Position numbers and translations under genes: made by a program. Source: Conchiformibius kuhniae DSM 17694 (GTDB lineage Bacteria > Pseudomonadota > Gammaproteobacteria > Burkholderiales > Neisseriaceae). Taken from it: a stretch of 64,000 nucleotides of DNA. The notes under the pieces are model-generated. The model did not search any database and was not told where the DNA came from. It was given only the letters and a program-made list of their open reading frames with translations. Of this stretch, positions 50,244-58,781 are shown piece after piece; the first letter of the stretch is position 1; each line of letters begins with the position of its first letter. The stretch spans positions 244,205-308,204 of the forward strand of contig NZ_AUAP01000002.1 in NCBI RefSeq assembly GCF_000428785.1, in the 5' to 3' direction.

Positions 50244-51242
50244 TTATTGCGTATTGACGCGGTTGATGATGGTTCCGAACAGATTGTTGCCCGCTTCATC
50301 GCGCATTTCGATGGAAACGGTATCGCCGTGCTGCAAAAACGGCGTTTGCGGCGCACCGGTTTCGATGGTTTCGTACATCCGCACTTCCGCCAAACAGCAA
50401 TAGCCTGCCCCGCCGTTTGCCACCGAAGAGCCGTACAGGCTGTCTTGCTTGTTCGATACCGTACCCGAGCCGACAATCGTGCCGGCGGCGGCATCGCGGG
50501 TTTTGCAAACGTGGGCGAGCAAACGGGCAAAATCAAAAGTCATGTCCTGCCCCGCGTTCGGGTTGCCGAACAGTTTGCCGTTGAGGCTGACGCGCAGGGG
50601 CAGATGCACTTTGTTGTCGCGCCACGCGCTGCCCAGCTCATCGGGGGTAAGGGCAACGGGGCTGAACGCGCTGGCGGGCTTGCTTTGGAAAAAGCCGAAG
50701 CCTTTTGCCAGCTCGGCGGGAATCAGATTGCGTAAGGAGACGTCATTAACCAGCATAATCAGCCTGATGGCGCTTGCTGCCTGTTCGGGGGTCGCGCCCT
50801 GTTTCAGGTCGCTGCTGATAACGGCGACTTCGGCTTCAAAATCGATGCCCCATTCGGTTTGTGCCAAGATGTCGTCGCGGGGGCCGATGAAGCTGTCGGA
50901 GCCACCCTGATACATCAGGGGGTCATCGTAAAAGGAGGCGGGTACTTCGGCGTTGCGGGCTTTGCGTACCAGCTCGACGTGGTTCAGGTAGGCAGAGCCG
51001 TCTGCCCATTGGTAGGCGCGGGGAAGGGGGGAGTGGCACTGTGCGGGGTCGAAGGGGCTGCCGTGCGCGGGGTCGGCGTTCAAGCGTTCGTAGCAGGTTT
51101 GCAAAACGGGGGCGCAGTGTTCCCAGTCGTCCAAAGCGGCTTGCAGGGTGGTGATGTCGGGCAGGGTGTAGCGGGTAAGGTCGCGGCTGACCACGGCGAG
51201 CCGTCCGTCCCGTCCGCCTTGTTTGAGGGTGGCAAGTTTCAT
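50244..51242 (-). CDS. Fumarylacetoacetase-type hydrolase (FAH family)
   Basis: Cleaves fumarylacetoacetate to fumarate and acetoacetate, the last step of tyrosine breakdown. The C-terminal FAH domain has DDILAQTEWGIDFEAEVAVI (metal Asp/Glu), VNDVSLRNLIPAELAKGFGFFQSKP, and GSGTVSNK. At 332 aa it is shorter than eukaryotic fumarylacetoacetase, matching bacterial forms. The ATG at 51242 is preceded by a partial gene-start repeat with AAGGAATTTCG. Confidence 0.9.
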   Translation of the reverse strand: MKLATLKQGGRDGRLAVVSRDLTRYTLPDITTLQAALDDWEHCAPVLQTCYERLNADPAHGSPFDPAQCHSPLPRAYQWADGSAYLNHVELVRKARNAEVPASFYDDPLMYQGGSDSFIGPRDDILAQTEWGIDFEAEVAVISSDLKQGATPEQAASAIRLIMLVNDVSLRNLIPAELAKGFGFFQSKPASAFSPVALTPDELGSAWRDNKVHLPLRVSLNGKLFGNPNAGQDMTFDFARLLAHVCKTRDAAAGTIVGSGTVSNKQDSLYGSSVANGGAGYCCLAEVRMYETIETGAPQTPFLQHGDTVSIEMRDEAGNNLFGTIINRVNTQ

Positions 51243-51308
51243 CGAAATTCCTTTTGCGGCGGTAAAATAAGCGGTGATTCGGGCGGGGGCGTGCCCCGTC
51301 CGAATCCG
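51243..51308 (-). repeat. Partial gene-start repeat copy G, upstream of the FAH gene
   Basis: Keeps half of the second hairpin (TTTTACCGCC without its partner), AAAAGGAATTTCG before the ATG, and the ATTCGGACGGGGC...GCCCGAAT hairpin. The TTTCAAAC segment and the distal half are missing. Confidence 0.68.
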
Positions 51309-51318
51309 TTTGGGTGCG

Positions 51319-51864
51319 TTACACTTCGGGCGGTTCGGTGCCGTCGTGTACCCAACGGGCGTGTTGCGGGGCGCGTTTGGTTTGCGCCCATTCGTTGAGC
51401 ATGTCCCATTTTACGGCATCGAGGGCGCGTTGCATTTTTTCGGTGGTGATGTCGCATGCCAGCTCGATGCGGTGTCCGCTCGGGTCGAAAAAGTAGATGG
51501 AGTGGAACAGGGTGTGGTTGACCGGCCCGATGACGCTGATGCCGGCGTTTTCCAGCCGTTGTTTGGTGGCGTGCAGGGTGTCCATGTCGGCGACTTTGAA
51601 GGCGATGTGCTGCGTCCATACGGGTGTGTTGGGGTCGCGCCCCATTTCGGGCTTGGTCGGCAGCTCGAAAAACGCCAGAATGTTGCCGCCGCCCGCGTCC
51701 AAAAAGATGTGCATGTAGGGGTCGGGCTCGCCGGTGGAAGGCACTTTGTCTTCGCCGATGGCAAGCACAAAGCCCATGTCCAGATGTTTTTGGTACCACT
51801 CGACCGTTTCTTTGGCGTCTTTGCAACGGTAGGCAACGTGGTGTACGCCTTGTGTCAGACTCAT
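51319..51864 (-). CDS. VOC-superfamily (glyoxalase/dioxygenase-like) protein
   Basis: A 181-aa vicinal-oxygen-chelate protein with one pair of beta-alpha-beta modules. Likely metal ligands: His in VHHVAYRC (about residue 9), Glu in LAFFELPT, His in WTQHIAF and Glu in HRIELACD. The start at 51864 follows AGGAGCTTG. It occupies the place between hppD/transporter and FAH where homogentisate dioxygenase would be expected. The reaction cannot be told from the fold. Confidence 0.8.
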   Translation of the reverse strand: MSLTQGVHHVAYRCKDAKETVEWYQKHLDMGFVLAIGEDKVPSTGEPDPYMHIFLDAGGGNILAFFELPTKPEMGRDPNTPVWTQHIAFKVADMDTLHATKQRLENAGISVIGPVNHTLFHSIYFFDPSGHRIELACDITTEKMQRALDAVKWDMLNEWAQTKRAPQHARWVHDGTEPPEV

Positions 51865-51892
51865 AATCAAGCTCCTGTTGTTGTGTGGAAAA

Positions 51893-53206
51893 TCAGTGTT
51901 TGGCAATGCCGAGCATGTGCTGCAGCAGCAGAATGCCGATGATGACGAGGGAGGGCAGGGCAACGAAGTAAAACAGTTGCTGCATGCTCAAGTTGCCGCT
52001 TTGCATCAGCCAGCCGCCCAATACGGGCCCGATGACCGAGCCGATGCGTCCGATGCCCAAGCTCCAGCCCACGCCTGTGGTGCGGTATTCGGTGGGGTAG
52101 TAATCCGCCGCCATGGCGTTGATGGCGGGTTGTCCGCCGATGACGGTGAAGCCGATGACGAAGACGACGGCAAAAAATACCGCCATCGGGCCGTTCATGC
52201 CGCCGAGCAGGGCAATCGCGCCCGCCGCCACCGCAAAGCACGGCACCAATATCCGGTGAAAGCCGTTTTTGTCGATGGCGCGTCCCATCAGCACGGTGCC
52301 GAAGGTGCCGCCCAGTTGCAAGGTTGCGCCCACCAATACCGCCGTTTGCAGGGACATGCCGGTTTGTTTGGCGAGGGTGGGCAGCCAGTTGGACAGGAAG
52401 TACAGCCCAATCATGTTCATCAGGCTGATGACCCAAATGGTGAGGGTGAATGCGCCGCGCCCGTTTTGAAACAGGGCTTTGACGGGCGTGCCGCCTTGTG
52501 CGGGCGGGGTGCGGAAGGTGTCGGGCAGGGCTTGGGCGGGATAAAATCCGTCCAGCAGACGGCGGATGCGCGGGTCTTGCGGGTTTTTCAGTGCCAGATA
52601 TTGCAGGGATTCGGGCATGTGGCGGTACATCACCCCCAGCAGCAGCAGGGGCAGCACGCCGCCGAGCCAAAACACCGATTGCCAGCCGAAACGCGGTATC
52701 AGCACCGCCGCCAGAAAGCCGCCGAGCATCGCCCCGACCGTAAAGCCGCAGGAAATCAGCATCATGACGGAGATGCGTTGTTTTTTGGGGGTGATTTCGC
52801 CGCACAGTGCCATGGCGTTGGGCATAATCGCGCCCAAGCCCAAGCCGGTGATGAAGCGCAATACCAGCAGTTGTCCGACATTTTGCACCAAGGCGGTCGC
52901 CATCATGCACACGGCAAAAAACAGGGTGCTCCACAGCAGGACGGGACGGCGTCCGAAGCGGTCGGAAAAGTAGCCGCATACCAGCGAACCTGCCAACAGT
53001 CCGCCCAAGCCCGAGCCGAATACCGCGCCCAATTCGGCTTTTTCAATTTGCCAATCCTGCAAAATCGCCGGTGCGGCGTAGCTGACCGACTGTACGTCAA
53101 AGCCGTCCAGCACCATCAAAATCCCGCATATGGTCAAAATCAGGTATTGGCGTTTGCCCAAGGGGCGTTCGTCAATGATGTCGGAAAGGTAGGGTGCTTG
53201 CGCCAT
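51893..53206 (-). CDS. MFS aromatic acid:H+ symporter (AAHS family)
   Basis: An inner-membrane permease with 12 predicted helices. AAHS hallmarks are VLDGFDVQSVSYAAPAI in helix 1 (the acidic DGFD motif), YFSDRFGRRPVLLWSTLFF and RFITGLGLGAIMPNAMAL. Family substrates are aromatic acids. In this cluster 4-hydroxyphenylpyruvate, 4-hydroxyphenylacetate or a related acid would fit. It lies between the VOC and hppD genes on the same strand. Confidence 0.9.
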   Translation of the reverse strand: MAQAPYLSDIIDERPLGKRQYLILTICGILMVLDGFDVQSVSYAAPAILQDWQIEKAELGAVFGSGLGGLLAGSLVCGYFSDRFGRRPVLLWSTLFFAVCMMATALVQNVGQLLVLRFITGLGLGAIMPNAMALCGEITPKKQRISVMMLISCGFTVGAMLGGFLAAVLIPRFGWQSVFWLGGVLPLLLLGVMYRHMPESLQYLALKNPQDPRIRRLLDGFYPAQALPDTFRTPPAQGGTPVKALFQNGRGAFTLTIWVISLMNMIGLYFLSNWLPTLAKQTGMSLQTAVLVGATLQLGGTFGTVLMGRAIDKNGFHRILVPCFAVAAGAIALLGGMNGPMAVFFAVVFVIGFTVIGGQPAINAMAADYYPTEYRTTGVGWSLGIGRIGSVIGPVLGGWLMQSGNLSMQQLFYFVALPSLVIIGILLLQHMLGIAKH

Positions 53207-53254
53207 GATGGTGTGTCCTGTCGGGCGGCGGGACGGTGCGTCCCGCTTGTGTGT

Positions 53255-54337
53255 TTATGCCGCAGCCAATGCGCCGCGCCGGATTTGGTCGCGCTCGAGT
53301 GATTCGAACAGGGCTTTGAAGTTGCCTTCGCCGAAGCCGTCTTTGTAGTCGCCTTTGCGTTGGATAAATTCAAAGAATACGGGCCCCAAGACGGTTTGCG
53401 AGAAAATCTGCAACAGCAGGCGCGGTTCGCCGCCTTCGGTGGTGCCGTCCAGCAAGATGCCCCGCGATTGCAGTTGGGCAACGGGTTCGCCGTGTCCGGG
53501 CAGGCGTTCTTCGAGCATTTCGTAGTAGGTGTCTTTCGGGGCGGTCATCAGGGGAATGCCGGCGGCGCGGAGCCGGTCGATGGTGGCGGGCAAGTCGTCG
53601 CTGAGCAGGGCGATGTGCTGAATGCCTTCGCCGCCGAACTGCATCAGGTATTCTTCGATTTGTCCGCCGCCTTGTTTGGCTTCTTCGTTGAGGGGGATGC
53701 GGATTAAGCCGTCCGGTGCGGTCATGGCGCGGCTGGTGAGCCCCGTGTATTCGCCTTTGATGTCGAAATAGCGGATTTCTTTGAAGTTGAACAATTTTTC
53801 GTAAAACCCCGCCCAGTAGTCCATGCGTCCGCGATAGACGTTGTGGGTGAGGTGGTCGACCACTTTCAGACCGAAGCCTTCGGGGCGGCGTTCGACATCG
53901 GGCAGAAATTCAAAATCGATGTCGTAGATGGATTTGCCGTCTTCAAAGCGGTCAATCAGATACAGGGGGGCGCCGCCGATGCCTTTGATGGCGGGCAGGC
54001 GCAGTTCCATCACGGAAGTGGGCATTTCCATCGGTTGTGCGCCCAGTGTGAGGGCGCGGGCGTAGGCTTGGTGGGCATCGCGCACGCGGAACGCCATGCC
54101 GCAGGCGGCGGCGCCGTGTTCGGCGGCGAAATAGGCGGCGTGGCTGCGCGGTTCGCGGTTGACGATGAAATTGATGTCGCCCTGACGGTAGAGCAGGACG
54201 TCTTTGGAGCGATGTACCGCCACCAAGGTAAAGCCCATTTTTTCAAACAGGGGCTCCAAAACATTCGGCTCGGGTGAGGCAAATTCGACAAATTCGAATC
54301 CGCACAAGCCCATCGGGTTTTCAAACAAATCGGCCAT
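53255..54337 (-). CDS. hpd: 4-hydroxyphenylpyruvate dioxygenase
   Basis: A Fe(II) enzyme converting 4-hydroxyphenylpyruvate to homogentisate. Metal ligands: His in VVDHLTHNVY, His in GIQHIALLS and Glu in PVFFEFIQRKG. The bacterial N-terminal half begins NPMGLCGFEFVEFASPEP. The ATG at 54337 was chosen over the longer frame. It is the first gene of the catabolic operon, divergent from a LysR regulator. Confidence 0.96.
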   Translation of the reverse strand: MADLFENPMGLCGFEFVEFASPEPNVLEPLFEKMGFTLVAVHRSKDVLLYRQGDINFIVNREPRSHAAYFAAEHGAAACGMAFRVRDAHQAYARALTLGAQPMEMPTSVMELRLPAIKGIGGAPLYLIDRFEDGKSIYDIDFEFLPDVERRPEGFGLKVVDHLTHNVYRGRMDYWAGFYEKLFNFKEIRYFDIKGEYTGLTSRAMTAPDGLIRIPLNEEAKQGGGQIEEYLMQFGGEGIQHIALLSDDLPATIDRLRAAGIPLMTAPKDTYYEMLEERLPGHGEPVAQLQSRGILLDGTTEGGEPRLLLQIFSQTVLGPVFFEFIQRKGDYKDGFGEGNFKALFESLERDQIRRGALAAA

Positions 54338-54464
54338 CGAAGTCTCCGTGTGGTTGGTCGGGTGGAAAAATCCTGTGTTCAAGATGGTAAAGGAGGGGCT
54401 ATTTGTGAGACAATCAGTTTTTTATGATTGATTTATCTGATTAGCCGATAAATGGGGGCGGTTT
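54338..54464. promoter_or_regulatory. Divergent promoter region hpd / LysR
   Basis: 127 bp between divergent genes, AT-richer than the flanks, the expected place for LysR binding. I see no unambiguous T-N11-A operator, though several partial dyads (e.g. TTTATGATTGATTTATC) are present. Confidence 0.5.
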
Positions 54465-55376
54465 GTGAACATTACCCTGCGCCAGTTGAAGGCGTTTATC
54501 ACCGTTGCCGACTGCGGCAGCTTTACCCGTGCTGCGGATACTTTGTGTTTGACCCAATCGGCGTTGAGCGGGCTGATTAAGGAGCTGGAACACAATTTGG
54601 GGGTGCGCCTGTTTGACCGTACCACGCGCCAATTGCATTTGTCGGCGGCGGGCGAGGTGCTGCTGCCGCAGGCGCAACGGATTTTGCACGAGCTGGACAT
54701 GCTGGATTTGGAGCTGCACAATTTGAAAAGCCGTTATCAGGGGCAGGTGAAAATCGCGGTGTCGCAGCAGTTGGCGGCTTCGGCGCTGCCCGATTTGCTG
54801 GCGGCATTCCGCAGCCGTTGCCCCGACATCCGTGTGAATCTGCTCGATTGCGATGTGGAGCAGGTGTTGCGGCGGGTGCAGGGCAATGAGGCGGATTTCG
54901 GCATCGGGCCCGAGCGCACGCACGGCAGCGATACGGAGTCGGAGCATTTGTTTGCGCTGCCGTTTTATTTGGTGCTGCCGCCGAGCCACCCTTTGGCAAG
55001 ACGGCGCAAGGTGTGTTGGCACGATTTGGCGGGGCAGACGCTGATTGCGCTGAACAGTCCGTTTACCGACCGTTTGGCTTCGGCGCTGCCCGAGCAGGCG
55101 GCGCAAATCGTGCGCCACCCCGCTTACCGCGTGAATTTTTTGTCCACTGCTTTGGGCATGGTGCGGGCGGGCTTGGGGGTGAGTTTTTGCATGCCGTACG
55201 CGGCAGATTGGGTGCGCCGGCACGGTTTGACGATGAAGCCGCTTTACAAGCCGCAGGTGGAGCGCAGTTTTTATCTGTACCGCCGCCGCCACCGTTCGTT
55301 TTCTGTTGCCGCCGATGCGCTGTATCGCTTCATTCGCGCCTATATTGCCGAAAAAACGGGCGCAACGCCGTTGTGA
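54465..55376 (+). CDS. LysR-family transcriptional regulator
   Basis: An N-terminal winged HTH (LRQLKAFITVADCGSFTRAADTLCLTQSALSGLIKELE) is followed by a substrate-binding domain typical of LysR. The start is GTG at 54465 with GGGGGCGG upstream. Divergent to hpd, so it probably controls the tyrosine degradation operon in response to an intermediate. The effector is unknown. Confidence 0.92.
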   Translation: MNITLRQLKAFITVADCGSFTRAADTLCLTQSALSGLIKELEHNLGVRLFDRTTRQLHLSAAGEVLLPQAQRILHELDMLDLELHNLKSRYQGQVKIAVSQQLAASALPDLLAAFRSRCPDIRVNLLDCDVEQVLRRVQGNEADFGIGPERTHGSDTESEHLFALPFYLVLPPSHPLARRRKVCWHDLAGQTLIALNSPFTDRLASALPEQAAQIVRHPAYRVNFLSTALGMVRAGLGVSFCMPYAADWVRRHGLTMKPLYKPQVERSFYLYRRRHRSFSVAADALYRFIRAYIAEKTGATPL

Positions 55377-55536
55377 AATCGGGGTATGCCCCTATCCGTG
55401 CTTGAAAAACGCGCCTTTGTCCCCATTTTGCGGATTCCGCACACACAATCACCACCGGAAGGACGGATTCGCGATGACATTTGATTTTGCATGGAAACAA
55501 GAACCGCAAGGCACTTTGCCGGAGGGCGGCTGACAC

Positions 55537-55962
55537 ATGGGTTTGCGACACGACTGGCGGCGCACCAAAACCCTGTTGGCGCACGGCGGGGAATTGTTGT
55601 TGCTGCGTTTGCAATTGTTGCGTTTGGACATGGGCGTGCAGTTGGCGCAGGCGGCGAAAATCGCCGCGCTGGTGTTGGCGGCGGCGCTGTTGCTGATGCT
55701 GGCACTGGTGTCGGTGTTGGTGGTGGCGTATGTGTTGCTGCCGCCGCAGGCGAAGGCGTGGGTGTTTGGCGGGATTGCGCTGTTTGCCGCATTGGCGGCG
55801 GGGCTGGTGTTGCGCCGTGTCCCCGTTTTGTGGCGGCAGTGTCGGGCGCAAACCGCGCACACGCTTGCCGCCATGCGCGATGATTTTCACCTGCTGCAAC
55901 GGCATCTGCGCCCCGACAGCCACGATGTTGAAATTTTACCGCCCGAACAACACAAGGATTAG
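55537..55962 (+). CDS. YqjE-like membrane protein (phage holin superfamily III type)
   Basis: A 141-aa protein with two membrane helices (about residues 38-66 and 75-92) and basic, Arg-rich soluble ends. This is the pattern of the YqjE / 'phage holin family' group seen next to YqjD and YqjK. It is followed 6 bp later by a YqjK-like gene. A 19-codon frame just upstream (55474-55533) may be a leader or chance. Confidence 0.75.
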   Translation: MGLRHDWRRTKTLLAHGGELLLLRLQLLRLDMGVQLAQAAKIAALVLAAALLLMLALVSVLVVAYVLLPPQAKAWVFGGIALFAALAAGLVLRRVPVLWRQCRAQTAHTLAAMRDDFHLLQRHLRPDSHDVEILPPEQHKD

Positions 55963-55968
55963 CCAACG

Positions 55969-56217
55969 ATGAACCGTCAAGACCTTGAAGCGCGGTGCAG
56001 CCAATTGCGCCGCCGCATTGATACCGTTCCGCCACCGCCGCCGCAGTCTGACAATACGCTGCAACGGGCAGCGCGGTTGGCACGGCTGGCGCAACGTGCC
56101 GCCGCCGTGCGCCGTTCGCCCCTGAACCGCGCCTTGTCCGCGCTGCCCACGCAACGGAAACAGCGCATCGCCCTGACTTTGCTGCTGCTGGTGTGGCAGA
56201 TGGCAAGGCGCAAATAA
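55969..56217 (+). CDS. YqjK-like protein (82 aa)
   Basis: A small basic protein. Helical, Arg/Ala-rich middle (RLARLAQRAAAVRRSP) and a hydrophobic C-terminal segment (ALTLLLLVWQMARRK) match the YqjK-like family layout. It is coupled to the YqjE-like gene. Function is unknown. Confidence 0.7.
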   Translation: MNRQDLEARCSQLRRRIDTVPPPPPQSDNTLQRAARLARLAQRAAAVRRSPLNRALSALPTQRKQRIALTLLLLVWQMARRK

Positions 56218-56241
56218 ACCGCGCCCTGTTCCCGTGCGCTT

Positions 56242-56310
56242 GGGGGCGGGTCATCAATTGACGGAAAAAACACCACACCGTCATTTCCGTGCAGACGGGA
56301 ATGACGGTGT
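56242..56310. repeat. MITE left end with dRS3 hairpin
   Basis: GGGGCGGGTCATCAATTGACGG, then the palindrome CCGTCATTTCC...GGGAATGACGG (56279-56308). It lies between convergent yqjK and obgE and may terminate both. Confidence 0.65.
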
Positions 56311-56320
56311 GTTTGTATGG

Positions 56321-57460
56321 TTATGCTGCTGCCTGCAAAACAGATGTGTCGGTATCGCTGGCGGCGGGCGGCGGCGTTGCGGCGGCGGCGTCAAGCGCGG
56401 CGCGGCGTTTTACTTCGTCCAGATAACGGCTGATGCAATGCACCAATTCCTGCGTTCCCTGATGGCTCAAGGCGCTGATTTCAAACAGGCGCGGCGTATC
56501 CATATCAAAATCAAAACGGTCGTCCGCTTCGGGAAACGTCCAACCTGTTGCCGCCAAAAAACGGGCTTTGCGTTCGGCGGCTTCGGCTTCGCTCAACATA
56601 TCCAATTTGTTCAACACCAGCCAGCGCGGTTTGCCGCCCAATTCCTCGCTGTATTTTTCCAACTCCGCCACAATCGCCAACGCATCGGCGGCGGGGTCGG
56701 CATTGTCGTCAAACGGTGCCAAATCAACCACATGAAGCAGCAAGCCCGTGCGCGACAAATGGCGCAGGAAACGGTGTCCCAAGCCCGCGCCCTCCGCCGC
56801 GCCTTCAATCAAACCCGGAATATCCGCCATCACAAAGCTGCGGTTGTCGTCCAAGCGCACCACGCCCAAATTCGGATGCAAGGTGGTAAACGGATAATCC
56901 GCCACTTTCGGGCGGGCGGCGGACACGGCACGAATCAGGGTAGATTTGCCCGCATTCGGCATGCCGAGCAAGCCCACGTCCGCCAACACTTTCAATTCCA
57001 ACAACAGGGTACGCGCTTCGCCCTCTTCTCCCGGCGTGGCTTGTTTGGGGGCGCGGTTTACCGATGATTTGAAATGGATATTGCCCATGCCGCCGCGTCC
57101 GCCGCGCGCCAAACACACGCGCTGGCCGTGTGCGGTCAAATCGGCAACGGTTTCGCCGGTGTCGGCATCGCGTATCAGCGTGCCGACCGGCATTTTCAAT
57201 TCAATATCGTCCGCGCCCGCGCCGTAGCGGTCGGAACCGTGTCCTTTTTCGCCGTTTTTCGCCTGATAGCGTTTGACGAAACGGTATTCCACCAAAGTGT
57301 TGACGTTTTCATCGGCAACCGCATACACGCTGCCGCCGCGCCCGCCGTCGCCGCCGTCCGGCCCGCCGCGCGGAACGAATTTTTCGCGGCGGAAGCTCAC
57401 TGCGCCGTTGCCGCCGCGCCCGCCCGCCACGTCTATTTTGGCCTCGTCAATAAATTTCAT
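56321..57460 (-). CDS. obgE: GTPase ObgE
   Basis: An essential GTPase linked to large-subunit assembly and stress signalling. The glycine-rich Obg domain (MKFIDEAKIDVAGGRGGNGAVSFRREKF...) spans about residues 1-158. The G domain has G1 GMPNAGKST, G3 DIPGL and G4 NKLD. An Ala/Pro tail ends the protein. ATG 57463 (one codon earlier) is possible. It follows a small membrane protein gene. Confidence 0.97.
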   Translation of the reverse strand: MKFIDEAKIDVAGGRGGNGAVSFRREKFVPRGGPDGGDGGRGGSVYAVADENVNTLVEYRFVKRYQAKNGEKGHGSDRYGAGADDIELKMPVGTLIRDADTGETVADLTAHGQRVCLARGGRGGMGNIHFKSSVNRAPKQATPGEEGEARTLLLELKVLADVGLLGMPNAGKSTLIRAVSAARPKVADYPFTTLHPNLGVVRLDDNRSFVMADIPGLIEGAAEGAGLGHRFLRHLSRTGLLLHVVDLAPFDDNADPAADALAIVAELEKYSEELGGKPRWLVLNKLDMLSEAEAAERKARFLAATGWTFPEADDRFDFDMDTPRLFEISALSHQGTQELVHCISRYLDEVKRRAALDAAAATPPPAASDTDTSVLQAAA

Positions 57461-57483
57461 CATTATTTCCTGTTTTTTGATTT

Positions 57484-57753
57484 TTATGATTTTAATATCA
57501 GATACAGCAGCCACAGTAGCGCCCACACGCTTGCCAGTATCCACAATATCAGGGCGCACAGGCGTATCTGTTCCGGATTGTCGGCTTGCCCCCAAAAGTC
57601 GCACAGCCACGCTGCCATTTTGGATGCTGCCAAGATTTGTGCGCCGCCCCATGAGATGACCCATTTGAAAAACAGTGAGGCGAGCAGGTATGCCGCTATG
57701 GTTGTTGCCGCGCCGTCTTGCGTCAGGGCAAGCAGAATGTTGGCTCTTTGCAT
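57484..57753 (-). CDS. Small membrane protein (89 aa), unknown
   Basis: Two hydrophobic regions (about residues 18-38 and 65-87) with a Trp-rich short linker. No family recognised. It lies 20 bp upstream of obgE on the same strand, so co-transcription is likely. The ribosome site is weak and the gene could be spurious, but codon use fits. Confidence 0.55.
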   Translation of the reverse strand: MQRANILLALTQDGAATTIAAYLLASLFFKWVISWGGAQILAASKMAAWLCDFWGQADNPEQIRLCALILWILASVWALLWLLYLILKS

Positions 57754-57816
57754 GGTCGTGGTGCCGTGTCTGTGGTAAAGCGGCTATTATATTTGATGTG
57801 GTTTGTTTTTCATATA

Positions 57817-57962
57817 TTCGCGGGAATCCAAGTCCAAGCACGACAAACCTTGATAAAACATGGCTTGACCAGCATCGGGAGGTGGATTCCCGCATTTGCG
57901 GGAATGACGGATTTTTTGTATTGCACTGATTTTCAGTAGAAAATTTAAATGATGACACGCCC
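57817..57962. repeat. MITE-like element (left end lost) ending at the permease stop
   Basis: Two dRS3 halves with CCAAGTCCAAGCACGACAAACCTTG between, ending AATTTAAATGATGACACGCCC and then TA. The left terminal repeat is absent. The last base is part of the TAG stop of the permease gene. Confidence 0.75.
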
Positions 57963-58714
57963 TAGCCGTGCCGCCACCATCTCCCCAACGCCCGTGCCGC
58001 CGCGTCCAAGCCCCAGCCGATGATGCCAATCAGCACAATCGCCGCCATCAGCTCCGAATACGCCAAACGGTCGCGCGTATCCAAAATAAAGTAGCCCAAG
58101 CCCTCGTTTACGCCCAGCATCTCGCACGGTACCAGCACCACCCACACAATGCCAATCGCCAGCCGCAGCCCGTTCAGAATATCGCCCACCACCGCAGGCA
58201 GCATGATTTTCAACAGCATTTCCGATTTCGTTGCCGACAGCGAACGCCCCAATTCCAGCCATTGCGCGTTGATGTGGCGCACGCCCGAAGCCGTGTTCAG
58301 CATCAACGGCCACACCGCCGCAAACGCCAACAGAAAATACACGGGCGCATCGCCGATACCGAACAGCATCACCGCCACCGGCATCCACGACAAAGGCGAA
58401 ATCATGCGTAAAAACTGAAACGGCGGATTGAGCGTCTGCTCCGCGCGCGGCGACAAACCCAGCGCGAAACCGAGCGGCACGCCCGCCGCCAGTGCGCACA
58501 GCAGCCCCACTGCCACCCTTTGCAAACTCGCCCAAATATGCGGCCACAAAGTGCCGTCTGCAATCAGAGTGTTCAGGCTGCCCAGTGCGGCGGCGGGCGC
58601 AAGCAGATTGGCGAGCGGCAGGGTTTGCGCCAGCAGCCACGCGCCCAGTTGCCACGCCGCCAACAGCAGCAGCAAACCCGCGCCACCGTGCAGATAATGT
58701 TTGGATTTCATCAT
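57962..58714 (-). CDS. ABC transporter permease (nitrate/sulfonate/taurine type)
   Basis: An inner-membrane permease with about six helices. The cytoplasmic-loop motif is present as ELGRSLSATKSEMLLKIMLPAVVGDILNGLRLAIGIVW. It pairs with the binding protein and ATPase of the same operon. ATG 58714 or 58711 both follow AGAGAGAA. The stop is formed at a MITE boundary. The substrate class (alkanesulfonate, taurine, nitrate, pyrimidine precursor) is not resolvable. Confidence 0.9.
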   Translation of the reverse strand: MMKSKHYLHGGAGLLLLLAAWQLGAWLLAQTLPLANLLAPAAALGSLNTLIADGTLWPHIWASLQRVAVGLLCALAAGVPLGFALGLSPRAEQTLNPPFQFLRMISPLSWMPVAVMLFGIGDAPVYFLLAFAAVWPLMLNTASGVRHINAQWLELGRSLSATKSEMLLKIMLPAVVGDILNGLRLAIGIVWVVLVPCEMLGVNEGLGYFILDTRDRLAYSELMAAIVLIGIIGWGLDAAARALGRWWRHG

Positions 58715-58781
58715 GATGGTTCTCTCTTGAGTGGTTTCAGGCAGCTTGGCGCGTGCGGTGATGGAACGGACAAGCCACTGC

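Noticed and set aside
55474..55533. A 19-codon frame before the YqjE-like gene
   Set aside because: Too short, no recognisable composition, no independent evidence of translation.
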